From the NCBI GenBank assembly GCA_034620365.1, contig JAQGEQ010000350.1, forward strand, positions 62,001 to 126,000: a stretch of 64,000 nt of DNA, given 5' to 3'. Source of the DNA: Pegea sp. RAD2-039. Lineage: Eukaryota; Chordata; Thaliacea; Salpida; Salpidae. The notes below the pieces were generated by a model. The model had not been told where the DNA came from. It did no database searches and saw nothing but the letters and a program-made list of their open reading frames with translations. The translations under genes and the position numbers were made by a program. This document shows positions 11,901-23,154 of the stretch, piece after piece (the stretch's first letter is position 1; every line of letters begins with the position of its first letter).

Positions 11901-14828
11901 AGATTTCCTCGACATCATTCCTTATAAGGACGTGGTTGTTGAGGGAGTTTGAAATTGTTCTTTGAACTTTTAAGTACAAATGAAAACAGTTCATCTTTTA
12001 CGGTATCAAGCTTTTCATTTCAAATAACTCATAAATTACTTTTTCATAAAAAGTACTTCCTTTCTATACTGATATTTTTTTTATATTTTAAATGAATGAT
12101 TGATGAGGTGCTTCAACTAAAGTAATATGAATGGCTTGAAATAAATTTTGATAAATTAACTAGTTTCAACTGTGATATTTTATTCAGTAAATAATTTATG
12201 AGCGAGTAGTCTTAAAGCTGTGTTTGTCTACCTTCAAGTTGTCGACGTTTTTCTGCTCAAAATTGATTTAAACATTTCACAATTTTAACCTTTTTATCAT
12301 GATTCAAAGATTAGTACAACTTTTTAATTCAAACATTTATTTTCTATCCATTAAAAATATATAATTAGTTTTAATATCTTTGTGATGATAAACTAAATTT
12401 GTTGTCTATCATTTTTGATAAATTGGCAAGCTAAAGAAAAATCACTTTTAAAGAGTTTTAATTCTATAAGCTTAACCTACTTGAGATAAAGAAAAACTAA
12501 ATACAGATATAACAAGTGAGTTTTTTGCAAGTAGAACTCAAAAACTTTTGATTAATAACCAAAAGTGAAATCGTGATAACACCATTTAGTTATTTGATGA
12601 TTTGAAAATTTCAACAACCTTTTATTACTATCAAATAATATTTAAAGATTTGTAAAAACTTAAGTGCGGTTTTAAAACAAATGAGGCTGAATACTTGAAG
12701 GTTTTCTTACTGTATTTTGCTACAACTTTTTTGTATAAATTGAAGAAAATAGAATTTTGAATTATGTCAAAATCAAAACTTTGAAATATTCTTCAAAAAT
12801 AAGCTGATTTATCAGAAGTTTAATGTAATGATTAAAGCAATTACAAACAGTTTTATGTTAGCTGTTAAAAGTTCAGACAAATTCGAGATATTTCATTTAA
12901 AAGTAGGTTTATGGTGATTCTGTAAAATAATCAAAAAAATTTTGACAGTTTTTAAAAATGTTGTTTAATTCCAACCAGAAATTGTTCTGAGTTTTGTATA
13001 ATGTTAAATATTGTTGCTTGTATTTCGTAGAATTCTGTAGAATTCGTTGTAGAAGACCAAATAAATGGATTATTTTGATAAATGTCAAAGAATGTCATCA
13101 TGACTTCAAAGAACAATATTTGAAAAAGCGATTTATGAAGTAAATGTTGATATAATATCTGTAGCAGGTGATACACTTGAAAATTTCCTCAATTAATCGA
13201 TATATTTACCTCAGTTAGTTGAATAGCGTTTAATCAAGCGCTTCAAACTATTATCATTTAGTTTATTTGATTTTTAAATATTGTAAGATTACCAGATTAA
13301 ATATAAAATTTATTTTTTTCTGAGTTTTATAGTAATTTTAATAGAAGGTAAGGTTTTAATATAAAAAATTTCATTAAAACTTCTGCTTCTGTAAAATACT
13401 AAACAACACTTTAACCTGATCACTTTTTCAATTTGAATATTGCTCCAGCCTCCCTGAGATTACTTGAAAGAATTTCGTGAAATATTTACCGAATATCTTT
13501 AACTTGAATATTATCAAATAATTATCAGAAAGATCGGTTAGCTTACGATGATTTGTTTGAAACAAACATTACTTCGGTAAGCTTCTTTCATCTTTTAATT
13601 GAAGTTATGAAAAGAGCTTAAAGTTTATTAATTAAATAATGTGAATTTAATGAACCATAAAAATCTTTTAAAATCTTTTTTGAATGCAAGCTCTAACGAG
13701 AAGGAGTAACGGAAAGCTTGTGGAATGTTTGCAGTTGAAGAAACCATTTAGAGATATCGTCATTTAATCGAAGTATGATTTGAGTATTTTCAATTCTCAA
13801 CTAGATAGACAAGAAACTTTTTGCTAAAAGAAGGAAGAAGTAAGTGTGTTTAACAGCTTCAATATTATCGACGAAAAATTAAAGAAATTACTTCTAAGTA
13901 TACAAATACTATGATAATATAAACATGGACAAATGCTTCAAGCACCATTAACTAAAGCAAATCATAACTTCTAAAAGAAAAAAAGGGATTCTGTTGTAAG
14001 CTGAAGATGTAATAAATCAATTCTTTACAATGAACCAAAAATTTAAATTGTTAAAACAGCAATAGTTGAACAAATCCCTAAATAATATTAACTAATTTTG
14101 TTCAGTTTCTTCTTGAATATTAACTACAAATTATTAAATAATTTAAATATAGTGGAAGAAAGATTATGGCCTGATAAAACTCAAATTACTCTAGACGGCA
14201 CAAAGGTTAAACAAAACCTCGAAAGTCAGCTATCTTAAAAAGGAGTTTGTCATAAATTTTTTATCAAAACTTTAAAGTTTAAAAACTAGAGCTATAAGAC
14301 GGTGATTTCTGTAGAAGACTTTAATAATAAATATTTGATTGGTATTAAAATATTTCATGAAATTTATTCTTTTTATTGAGCATATAACGACTAAGGTCTT
14401 AAATAATGAAGTTATAACAAATACTTTTAATTTTCAAACTGTTGGTGTTCAACTCTCAGTGTTTATCTTAACTATGAGGTGGTTACTTGGGTAATACCGT
14501 TGTCGTGATATAGTAGTGGGTTAGAAAGTAAGCTTATAATAAATCGTATTTATGTGATCATCTTAAGTTTGAACTTTGCTAGCAGACTTTTCAAAGTTCA
14601 TCTGGTTGGCTGATCATCTGTTATTGATGAAATGAGTCGATACAAAGACTACTAACTGATCATTTATAAAGTTGTGCAGTTCAACTCATCAGTTGGTAAT
14701 CTTCTGTTCTATCTATCAAACAACTGAATGAAATTGAACACTCGTTAGGAAAATTTTGATGTTTACACTTACTACTAAAGTGACAAGTTTTTATCCATCA
14801 CTTGTAGGTATGAAAGCAACAGATGTGT
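8970..14828. other. long AT-rich gene-poor stretch
   Basis: Nearly 6 kb with no convincing coding exon on either strand. Open frames are short, low-complexity and rich in Phe, Leu, Ile, Lys and Asn. It must hold the promoter of adenosine deaminase at its left end and the 3' flank of the receptor gene at its right. No tRNA-like or rRNA-like sequence was seen. Non-coding RNAs or remote enhancers cannot be excluded by eye. Confidence 0.5.
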
Positions 14829-15209
14829 ACTTGTTGTTGGTCGAGGAGTTTTTACAAGTCAAGGTGCTAGAAGCAAGCGAGTCTTCAGCACCTTCAACCA
14901 CCAAGCACAAGATTTGTTTGTAAGACAAGTTATTATTGACTTGGTGTTGTTGGTCGAGAAGTTTTTACAAGTCAACGTGCTAGAAGCAAGCGAGTCTTCA
15001 GCACCTTCAACCACCAAGCACAAGATTTGTTTGTAAGACAAGTTATTATTGACTTGGGGTTGTTGGTCGAGGAGTTTTTACAAGTCAACGTGCTAGAAGC
15101 AAGCGAGTCTTCAGCACCTTCAACAACCAAACACAAGATTTGTTTGTAAGACAAGTTATTATTGACTTGGTGTTTTTGGTCGAGGAGTTTTTACAAGTCA
15201 AGGTGCTGA
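14829..15209. repeat. 113-bp tandem repeat, about 3.3 units
   Basis: Three nearly identical units plus a partial fourth repeat at 113-bp spacing. Each contains TTTTTACAAGTCAACGTGCT followed by a TCTTCAGCACCTTCAACCAC segment. Units differ by only a few bases. The array sits just beyond the 3' end of the receptor gene. Diverged single copies of the same sequence occur elsewhere in the window on both strands (20716-20812, 36341-36420, 38418-38457, 59491-59535), so the array appears to be a local amplification of a dispersed element. Minus-strand open frames across the array exist only because of the repetition. Confidence 0.85.
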
Positions 15210-15527
15210 ATTGATTGAATTGTTGATTATAATCAGTTGAAGTTGATCTTTGATCTCACAAACGAGTCTTTTTCAGTATTTTATTGATGAAGACACAAAA
15301 AAATGATGAAACGATAAAAAGCCTATCGAAGAAAACGTCGCTGTTCAAATATTAAGAAAAAAGATGAAGTGGCTGAAATATGCGGCCCGATTGGTCAAAT
15401 GCAATATTGTTGACATGGTTTAGTTAGATAAGATGGACCATCGAAAAGTTATCTCCAAAATAAATAGGTCGGGTAATAAGATTAGAGGAAGATCAGGATG
15501 AAGATCAGGAGGAGATTAGGAAGAAGA

Positions 15528-18500
15528 TTAGGAAGAAGATGACACACTGATGTTGCTCTCTATCTCTTCTTGGCTGTTACTGATCAACATCTTCTCGGTG
15601 TCTGGAGAAGTGTCACATGATGATGAGGACAGCGACAACTTCTGGTCTTCACTCGATGACAGTGATGACGTCACTTCCGCTAATGACGTATTTATACTAC
15701 GTCGTAGGTTCATGAGCGTCTTTCGTACGCGAAGCATCGATAAACGCGATTCTGCCCTCGCACACCAGCACTCGCGCATCGTTTGCACATACATCGATAA
15801 CACCTGTGACGTCACAACTTCGATTACATCATCAGTCGAGAAACTCACTGACATTATTAGAGGAGAAATGTTCTTCGATCTCCGGTCGGGCGTTACCAAC
15901 AGCAACGAGTCTTCTCATCTCATCAAAGTCCGGATCAGGAGATGTGACGGAGTAGTAAGGGAGTTGGTAGGGGTTTAAATGTCCTTCAAACACTTTGTTA
16001 GTGGACGGCGTGATGTTTTGAGGCGTCACCTTGAAGTGCCACTCTGTTCATCACTTCCCACATGACCAGTGAGAAGCTGTAGACGTCCATGGACTTGTAA
16101 GCGTTGAAAATCTCCGGGTTGTAACTTTGGTCGAGGATTTCTGGGGCCATGTAACGTTTGGTTCCCTGTCTGGTTGCTGTCCTACCATGCTGTCCCAGGT
16201 CCACTTTCTCGTCTAGTCTGCGCAAACAAGTTGTTGTTTAATCTCGATGATAATTAACAAATGAAAATAAGCGATTTGAAAAAAGTAACAAAATAAATAG
16301 AAGAAGTGATTGGAGGTGGATGTGGGACTTTTATGAGATGCTGAGGAAGATGTGGGACTTTTATGAGATGCTGAGGAAGATGTAGGACTTTTATGAGATG
16401 CTGAGGAAGATGTTGGACTTTTATGAGATGCTGAGGAAGATGTAGGACTTTTATGAGATGCTGAGGAAGATGTAGGACTTTTATGAGATGCTGAAGAAGA
16501 TGTAGGACTTTTATGAGATGCTGAGGAAGATGTAGGACTTTTATGAGATGCTGAGGAAGATGTAGGACTTTTATGAGATGCTGAGGAAGATGTGGACTTT
16601 TATGAGATGCTGAGGAAGATGTAGGACTTTTATGAGATGCTGAGGAAGATGTAGGACTTTTATGAGATGCTGAGGAAGATGTGGGACTTTTATGAGATGC
16701 TGAGGAAGATGTAGGACTTTTATGAGATGCTGAGATGTGGGACTTTTATGAGATGCTGAGGAAGATGTAGGACTTTTATGAGATGCTGAGGAAGATGTAG
16801 GACTTTTATGAGATGCTGAGGAAGATGTAGGACTTTTATGAGATGCTGAGGAAGATGTAGGACTTTTATGAGATGCTGAGGAAGATGTAGGACTTTTATG
16901 AGATGCTGAAGAAGATGTAGGACTTTTATGAGATGCTGATGAAGATGTAGGACTTTTATGAGATGCTGAGGAAGATGTAGGACTTTTATGAGATGCTGAG
17001 GAAGATGTAGGACTTTTATGAGATGCTGAGGAAGATGTAGGACTTTTATGAGATGCTGAGGAAGATGTTGGACTTTTATGAGATGCTGAGGAAGATGTTG
17101 GACTTTTATGAGATGCTGAGGAAGATGTAGGACTTTTATGAGATACTGAGGAAGATGTAGGACTTTTATGAGATGCTGAGGAAGATGTAGGACTTTTATG
17201 AGATGCTGACGAAGATGTAGGACTTTTATGAGATGCTGAGAAAGATGTAGGACTTTTATGAGATGCTGAGGAAGATGTAGGACTTTTATGAGATGCTGAG
17301 GAAGATGTAGGACTTGATTCGGTGATCTATTGAAAGTGATCACTTCTGAAAAGGAATCTTTTGAAGTTGTTGAACTAATTTGAGTTTTTCGAAGACAACC
17401 AAGAGACAAATATTTGAAGTAAGTTCGCTTGAATAGAATCGATAGTAATCAGAGATCGAAGTTGCGATAAACATCAAATGTAGAGAACTATCGCGATTTG
17501 AAGTACAAGACACTAAAAGTGTTTTAGGAACAACTTCACCTCGAATATCGGACCGCTAGTCCCATGTCAGCCACACAACATTGTCCATCAATCTTCACCA
17601 AGATGTTCTTACTTTTGATGTCTCTATGAGCAATTCCAGGCTTTCCTTTTGTTCCAGTTATCTCGGTGTGTAGATGAGCAAGTCCTACAAAGATGGTTGT
17701 TAGATGGAATTTTGTGGAATTCAAACTAACCACAAGACACAGAATGTGTTAACTTCAATGCTTGTGGAATATCGATTGAGTTTTGTATCAGGTAATCGTG
17801 TAAAGAACCTAACTCATGATATTCAGTAATCAAATACATTTTAGTAACTGATTCAACTCCGCAAATATCAGCTGCAATAAACCCTGAAAATAAATTTCTT
17901 ATTTCAATTTAATGAAAAAATATCAACGATTGAAAAACACTTGAAAAATTCGTGACTGGAAACAACAAAAAGCAAGAAAGAGATTGTACAACAAAATGAG
18001 ACGACGATATAATGAAATAAAAGAAAATTAAATGAAGCAGGTTAGATCGTGTTAGTGGCGCCGATGGTTTATTTAGTATTGATCGTCTGCTGACGTCTCA
18101 AAAACAAATAAAACTTCAATAAGTACAAGCAGTTAGTTGAATTATGGAAACGTTAGCTAGCTAGCCACCAACCTAGAATATTTTCGTGTCGAAGCAGAAC
18201 TGTTTGATAAATTTCTGTTTCTCTATGCCAACTATCTTCGTTAATGGAGTTGAAAATCTTCAGAGCGACTTTCTCCTCTCTCCACGTTCCCAACATCACC
18301 TGAAATCAAAATCTTCAATCGTTTGTAGATTACCACACAAGTTGTCGGCCTTCTAAAATGGCCGATACATAAGTTGGAACAAAGTGTTGAAGAAGTGAAC
18401 AAATTAAACAAAAATGTTGTTTATGTTTTGTTGATATTTGTAGATTGAAATCAATTTAGTTGAAAAATAGAAATTGAAAAAAAGTTAGTTTCAAAAGTGG

Positions 18501-21500
18501 AAAAATATTTATTAAAATTGAGGTAGGGATGAATTAAAGATGAAAAGAATGTTGTAGAGTTCTACTAATAAAAGAGAAAGTAAATATTTGACATCGAGAT
18601 GGCTTGCAAGTTTGTTGCTAATTGAAAAAGAATCTGAAAAAAGCTTTTTGCAATCAGCGACTTGCTAATTACATTACATCTAGTTAATGATTAAATTCCG
18701 ATGGATACACTAAAAAGACGACTCAAATTACTTACAGTTCCATAACGTCCACGACCTATCTCTTTCACAATTTGTATCTGATTTGCGATGGTTCTTTGCA
18801 TCAAAAGTGGTATACCAGACCCAGAAGATGTACATTGAAGAGAGCGCCATTGGTCCAACTCAGTGGCTTGTTGCTTACAAATACTATGATTGCAGCGACG
18901 TTTGGTCGACCTACTCGTCAACACCAAGCACCCTGCGTGCTTGTTCTCATTCTCAATTTGTTTCCGACGTCGTTCTTCTTGCTTCTTTAATCTAAGATCA
19001 GTGAAAGATAAATCAGTGAGTGGAAGATGATGGTAGTAAAATCAGTTGAGAGTTATCTCGTGGTCATCGAAGCGTGACTGCAGAGCTTGTTCTTTTGTCA
19101 GTTTGATAATAAAAGCTTTTTTTGTGGAAACGAATTGAAAAGATATAAAAGTTGTTGATGAAAATGATATTCAAAAAATTGATTTAAATTCAAAATGAAT
19201 GAAATATAATCATTAGTTGATGAATATTTGTGAAGATAAACAAGAAAATTCAAAATTGTATTTTATATGAAGAGAACCACCCCAAGATTTCAAATTGAAA
19301 TGATTTTTAGGATAATTTGAGTCAAATAAAACAAATAAAAACAATTAGAAGTATGTTCGACAAAAAGATTAAATGTGATTCTTACATATTTGTTGGCAAG
19401 TTTATTTTCAAAAACATTTTTATTTCGTAAAAATTCTAGTTGAAAATTGCAGCAAAAAAAATAAGAAATTTGTTGTAAATAAAAAGATGAAATTATTAAC
19501 ATAAATTAGAAAAAATGTTGAAGATTCACTAAACCCTTGAAAGATTTATCTAATTCTAAATCAACTTGGAAATATTTTAAATAGAAATTGATAAGGGTCC
19601 TTATACATGAGCTAAGAACTCAGCAAATCAAAATCATTAATTATATCACGCTTCATTGAGCACAGTTGGTACTGTGGTGCCCCGGGGGGTTTGACGTTTA
19701 AATCAAAACAAGTTAAACTATCATTCAATTAGTATTTTCATTTCCACTTTAATGCATTGTGAAAGTATTCGTAAAAGTTGGTAGTGAGTCGTGACTACAA
19801 CAATCACAAAGCAACTGAGACATGAGAATGTAAGCTTGAAGACCAATTTAACGAAGTTAGAAATTCCGAATAAAATTTCTCGAATATTTAATCGGTAATC
19901 AAGTAAACATGATGAAAGCTGGTTACTTAAAAATGTTATCTTTCAAAAATGAATTGAAAAGCTTAAGTAAGTTTGAAAGAAGTATTCTATGATTATAATC
20001 GAAGTAATTAAAGATAATTTTCTCTACAGGGAATAAAATTGGATGCAATATTTCAATCATCATAATCGAAACAGTTATCATCAATCATGACGAAGATAAA
20101 AAGTTATTCAACTACTACCAAACTGATTAACAATCAAAGATAAATATTCTGGTTTTCAAATAAAAATTACAAACGATATCAATAAATATTTGTAGAAAAG
20201 ACACCAATTAATAAAACACCTTTTAAACTTTACAATAAATAAATTTTCTTTTTAAGTTCAATCAAATAATTATTCAAATCTTATTTACACTTGCAACAAG
20301 ATAATTTTGATTGGATGTAAAAGTATTGTTTGTGAGTTTACAAAATATTCGAAAACGTTTTCAATTTACCTCCTTCTATATCCAAAAACTATAAAAACTA
20401 AAAGTAGAAAGCAAACTCCAAGACCAACAAGTCCTGCGATGATAGCGTTACGTTGAGAGTCTGAAAGAAGAAAATAATCGAAAAACTTTTAAGAAAATTG
20501 TTGGAGTGTTTGAAACCTTGGTAAGTTTGAACATTCCGAACAGGCAGAGGTATTTGAAGGTAGTCATTACACAAAGTGACATTGTCACAGCAAGCAAAAT
20601 TAAGAGGATCCTGGAATTTGGGGTGAGCAAATCTCTGCATTAAAGTCAGTTATTATAAAACAGCTGAAAATAGTTAGAATTAAATTGCAACAGTTGTAAG
20701 TGTTACTAAAACATAAGTGCTAGATGCTAGGTTTAAAAAAGTATACTCTTCAGCACCTTTAACCATCAAACACAAGTTAGTAAGTCAAATTTTGTTGGCT
20801 AAGAAGTTCTACAATTGAAGAACTTTTTATTAATTTTTTGTTTCCATGAAATTTTATGGATATTAATCAACATTTGATATTCAAGAATTTAAATATTTGA
20901 AAAATTTAATTGATTTCTAAGAAAGGTTTCTTGATATAAACAAATTATGAGGAAATAAGATTGGAACTGGATGTATATTAGATCATCAATATCTTCAATT
21001 ACTTTTTGATTGCACTAATAAAGGAAATATCAAATATAATTTTCAGTTTGTAGAGGTTTCAAACTAATAAATGTTCAGTAATTTCACAACTAATTAAAAA
21101 AGATTATTAAGAAAAAAAAGAAATAAAATTATATATGAATTTATTCACAAGTTTATAAAAAGAATCAAACTAGTAATAAAATAAAGTTGAAAAATATTAA
21201 GAACTTACATTGCATTGATCAATGTGAGTTTCTATGGAGTTTAAACAACCAGCTTGTATTTCATATTCACCAAATTCATTCAGGAATATTTTCTTGTAAC
21301 ATTTCGCTATAAAATAAATTGTTTATAAAAAATTTAAAGAAAGTGAAGTTGAATTGATCATTTGAACATATCTCAATCAAATTATACCTTGTGGTTCAAG
21401 TTCACAAGTTCCATTAAAGCTACCTGTAGGACAGTCCATAACACATCTACAAAACAATTTTACGGAATCTTCAGGACTTTTTAGGCTCATTTCTAAATCT

Positions 21501-22011
21501 ATTTGTTTAAAATAATTTCTAAGAGATTCTGAAAGATTTGCTTTAACTTTTTCTGAATCAAAGCTTTTGATTAAAATTAATTTATTTTTTTTATATTTTC
21601 TTTGAAATATTTAATAATAAAATGACAATTAATTTCAAAAAAGTTTTTTGAAATTACTTAACTCTATTCAACAGTTTCTAACTGAAGATTACAAATGATA
21701 TGTTTACAAAAAAAGCAATAAAGTTCAAAATATTTTTAATAAAATAATTTTTAGCAAAAACATTATACTATTGAAATATAATTTATTGTTTATATTTAAA
21801 AAGCAATAATACACAAACAAAAACAGACTACTTTAAAAATTGTAGTAATTTAAGTAATATTTTACAAAACCATAACTTTATTATAAACTTTCTTAGTAAA
21901 AACCCTAGAATCAGAATTATTGCTGAAACAAGCTTTTATTCCACGCTTGAGCGAGTATAGAAAGATTTACCCACGAGTATAACAATATGAATGAGAAACA
22001 TCTGAGCTTAT
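15528..22011 (-). CDS. BMPR1-like: BMP/TGF-beta type I receptor serine/threonine kinase, missing first exon
   Basis: Exons in order: 21971-22011, 21388-21446, 21209-21306, 20517-20634, 20370-20460, 18736-18991, 18173-18299, 17731-17883, 17540-17684, 16030-16217, 15853-15983 and 15528-15803. Phases are all consistent, giving 560 residues plus an unfound signal-peptide exon. The cysteine-rich ectodomain ends in the family box [12 protein letters not shown] transmembrane helix (exon 20370-20460) follows, then a GS region ([16 protein letters not shown]), then a full kinase: glycine loop GRGRYGTV, lysine VALKIF, catalytic [11 protein letters not shown], activation segment GTKRYMAPE and the terminal helix RVRKTL. 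The L45 loop reads [15 protein letters not shown], with the spacing and ends of BMPR1A/B (ADIKG...TQLYLI), which suggests SMAD1/5 signalling. The GS repeat is two residues short. After RVRKTL about 60 extra, Ser-rich residues follow. One intron is 46 nt and one 49 nt. Minus-strand AATAAA is at 15280-15285. Confidence 0.93.
16319..17315. repeat. 30-bp minisatellite in receptor intron, about 33 units
   Basis: About 1 kb of near-perfect 30-bp units of the form GATGTAGGACTTTTATGAGA followed by TGCTGAGGAA, lying wholly inside the intron between receptor exons 17540-17684 and 16030-16217. Most units differ by zero to two bases. One unit near 16593 lacks a base and one near 16735 is shortened. Because 30 is divisible by three and the unit has no stop on the minus strand in one frame, a 229-codon frame (16720-17409) encodes a decapeptide repeat of the form [11 protein letters not shown] treat this as a by-product of the repeat rather than a gene. 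Confidence 0.95.
20716..20812 (+). repeat. diverged copy of the 113-bp repeat family
   Basis: A single degenerate unit in a receptor intron. It keeps the order of the consensus: GTGCTAGA, then CTCTTCAGCACCTTTAACCA, then a CAAACACAAG segment and an AAGAAGTTCTACAA-like end. Several mismatches and short gaps show it is older than the tandem array at 14829. Confidence 0.65.
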
Positions 22012-22784
22012 CTGAAATTTATACATGTTATAGTTGACGTCGGCCTTTTCGCCCATTTTATCATTAAATAATACATTCTTACAGCTTATATTTATTTTAG
22101 TTTGAAGTAATTTGCATGAATCTTGATTTATCGCAAACAATCTTTTAATTATTTGAAATTCAAATAAATAACTTTATGTTATTAACAAAACCTGATTTGC
22201 AAAACTCAATATTTAATTTCATAATTAAATAAGTTAGTAGGTAACTTTGAAAGAAAACTAAAACTTCTAGCTAAATGTATAAATGATATAAAAGGTGTTT
22301 TTTTTCAATTTATAATATTAGATATAGAACAGCTATGTATCAAGTAGCTTCAAGAAGTAGGTTTTCAAGAAATGTACTTGTGGTTTTTTGAATTGAACTA
22401 CGTTTGCTGGGTGTAATTTTCAATGAAATAATAATTTATGTTTTGCTGTTATTACTTGCTTACCACTTAAAAGATTAAATTGATTTTATTCTGTGATTTG
22501 TAATTGGTTTGGTTTAGAGTGAAACTATACTTAACTTTTATTCAATTTAACTCTTATTCAGATTTGCTTCATAAATTATTCAACAACGAGAAGAAAGAAA
22601 TCATACAACTATAAGATGATGTCACAAAACTGGATAGTGACGTCACTATAAGGTAAGTTCTCTGAAATTAAAGTAATAAATTTCATCGTCGATATAAAGT
22701 AATTTTTCTACCAGGTCAGTACGTTTAAGTTCTTATTAAAATCATTCTATTTTAGTAGATAAATTAAAAACAAATCATAACTAT
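22012..22784. other. 5' flank of the receptor gene, signal-peptide exon not found
   Basis: The first receptor exon I can define (21971-22011) starts in phase 0 after an acceptor, so a signal-peptide exon must lie upstream on the minus strand, here or further away. No frame here combines an ATG, a hydrophobic run and a donor in the right phase. A TGACGTCA site is at 22638-22645. Confidence 0.4.
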
Positions 22785-22872
22785 AGATAGAATTTGTAAG
22801 AATGTATGCTAGCGAGAGGTGCTATGTCCTTCTTCGCGTTTATTGTGATAAATAAATAAATTAATAAATAAA
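22785..22872 (+). mobile_element. LINE 3' tail fragment
   Basis: About 90 bp that match the 3' end of the LINE at 26771-28345: the shared core GCTAGCGAGAGGTGCT, then TTTATTGTGATAAATAAATA and a TAAA-rich tail. No coding part is attached, so this is either an extreme 5' truncation or a non-autonomous element borrowing the tail. Confidence 0.8.
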
Positions 22873-22889
22873 AGACTCGCCTGGCTCTA

Positions 22890-22998
22890 GCAGACGCAGT
22901 CAGACCCTAATAGTAGCGTATATGTTCATAAAAAGTATTTCTATGTACTTAGTTTTTTAGCTTTTATTTAAATGCAGACGCAGTCAGACCCTAATAGT
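22890..22998 (+). repeat. 25-bp perfect direct repeat bracketing a 59-bp spacer
   Basis: The 25 bases at 22890-22914 recur exactly at 22974-22998; the repeat begins GCAGACGCAGTCAGACC. It lies immediately after the LINE tail at 22785-22872. It could be a target-site duplication around a small insert or a remnant of a short tandem repeat. Confidence 0.75.
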
Positions 22999-23154
22999 TA
23001 GTGCAAAAATAGTTATTAAGAAAAGTTATTGATCTAAAATCTACATTTAAAAACGATTAATCAAACTTGATTTTATTAAATATAGTTTTACTATTTGCTA
23101 TCTTACTGAAATTTGATACAATTTGTTCAGAAAGTCATTTACTCTGTGGTAATA

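Noticed and set aside
12952-13176. 74-codon minus-strand frame with Phe/Ile-rich sequence
   Set aside because: No domain, no splice partners with matching phase, composition typical of random AT-rich DNA.
14859-15154. Two 60-codon minus-strand frames with the same sequence
   Set aside because: They are the same segment of the 113-bp repeat seen in consecutive units.
15550-15978. 142-codon plus-strand frame with a hydrophobic start
   Set aside because: It runs antisense to the last two exons of the receptor kinase, which have clear homology.
16720-17409. 229-codon minus-strand frame of [10 protein letters not shown]-type decapeptides as a repeat-protein gene
   Set aside because: It is explained by a 30-bp minisatellite whose unit is a multiple of three; it lies in an intron with no start context, splice link or family resemblance.
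18772-18995. Two overlapping plus-strand frames of about 70 codons
   Set aside because: Antisense to the GS-domain exon of the receptor.
21960-22070. ATG at about 22056 on the minus strand as the receptor start
   Set aside because: The resulting N-terminus is polar and has no signal peptide; a splice acceptor at 22012-22013 fits better, leaving the true first exon unfound.
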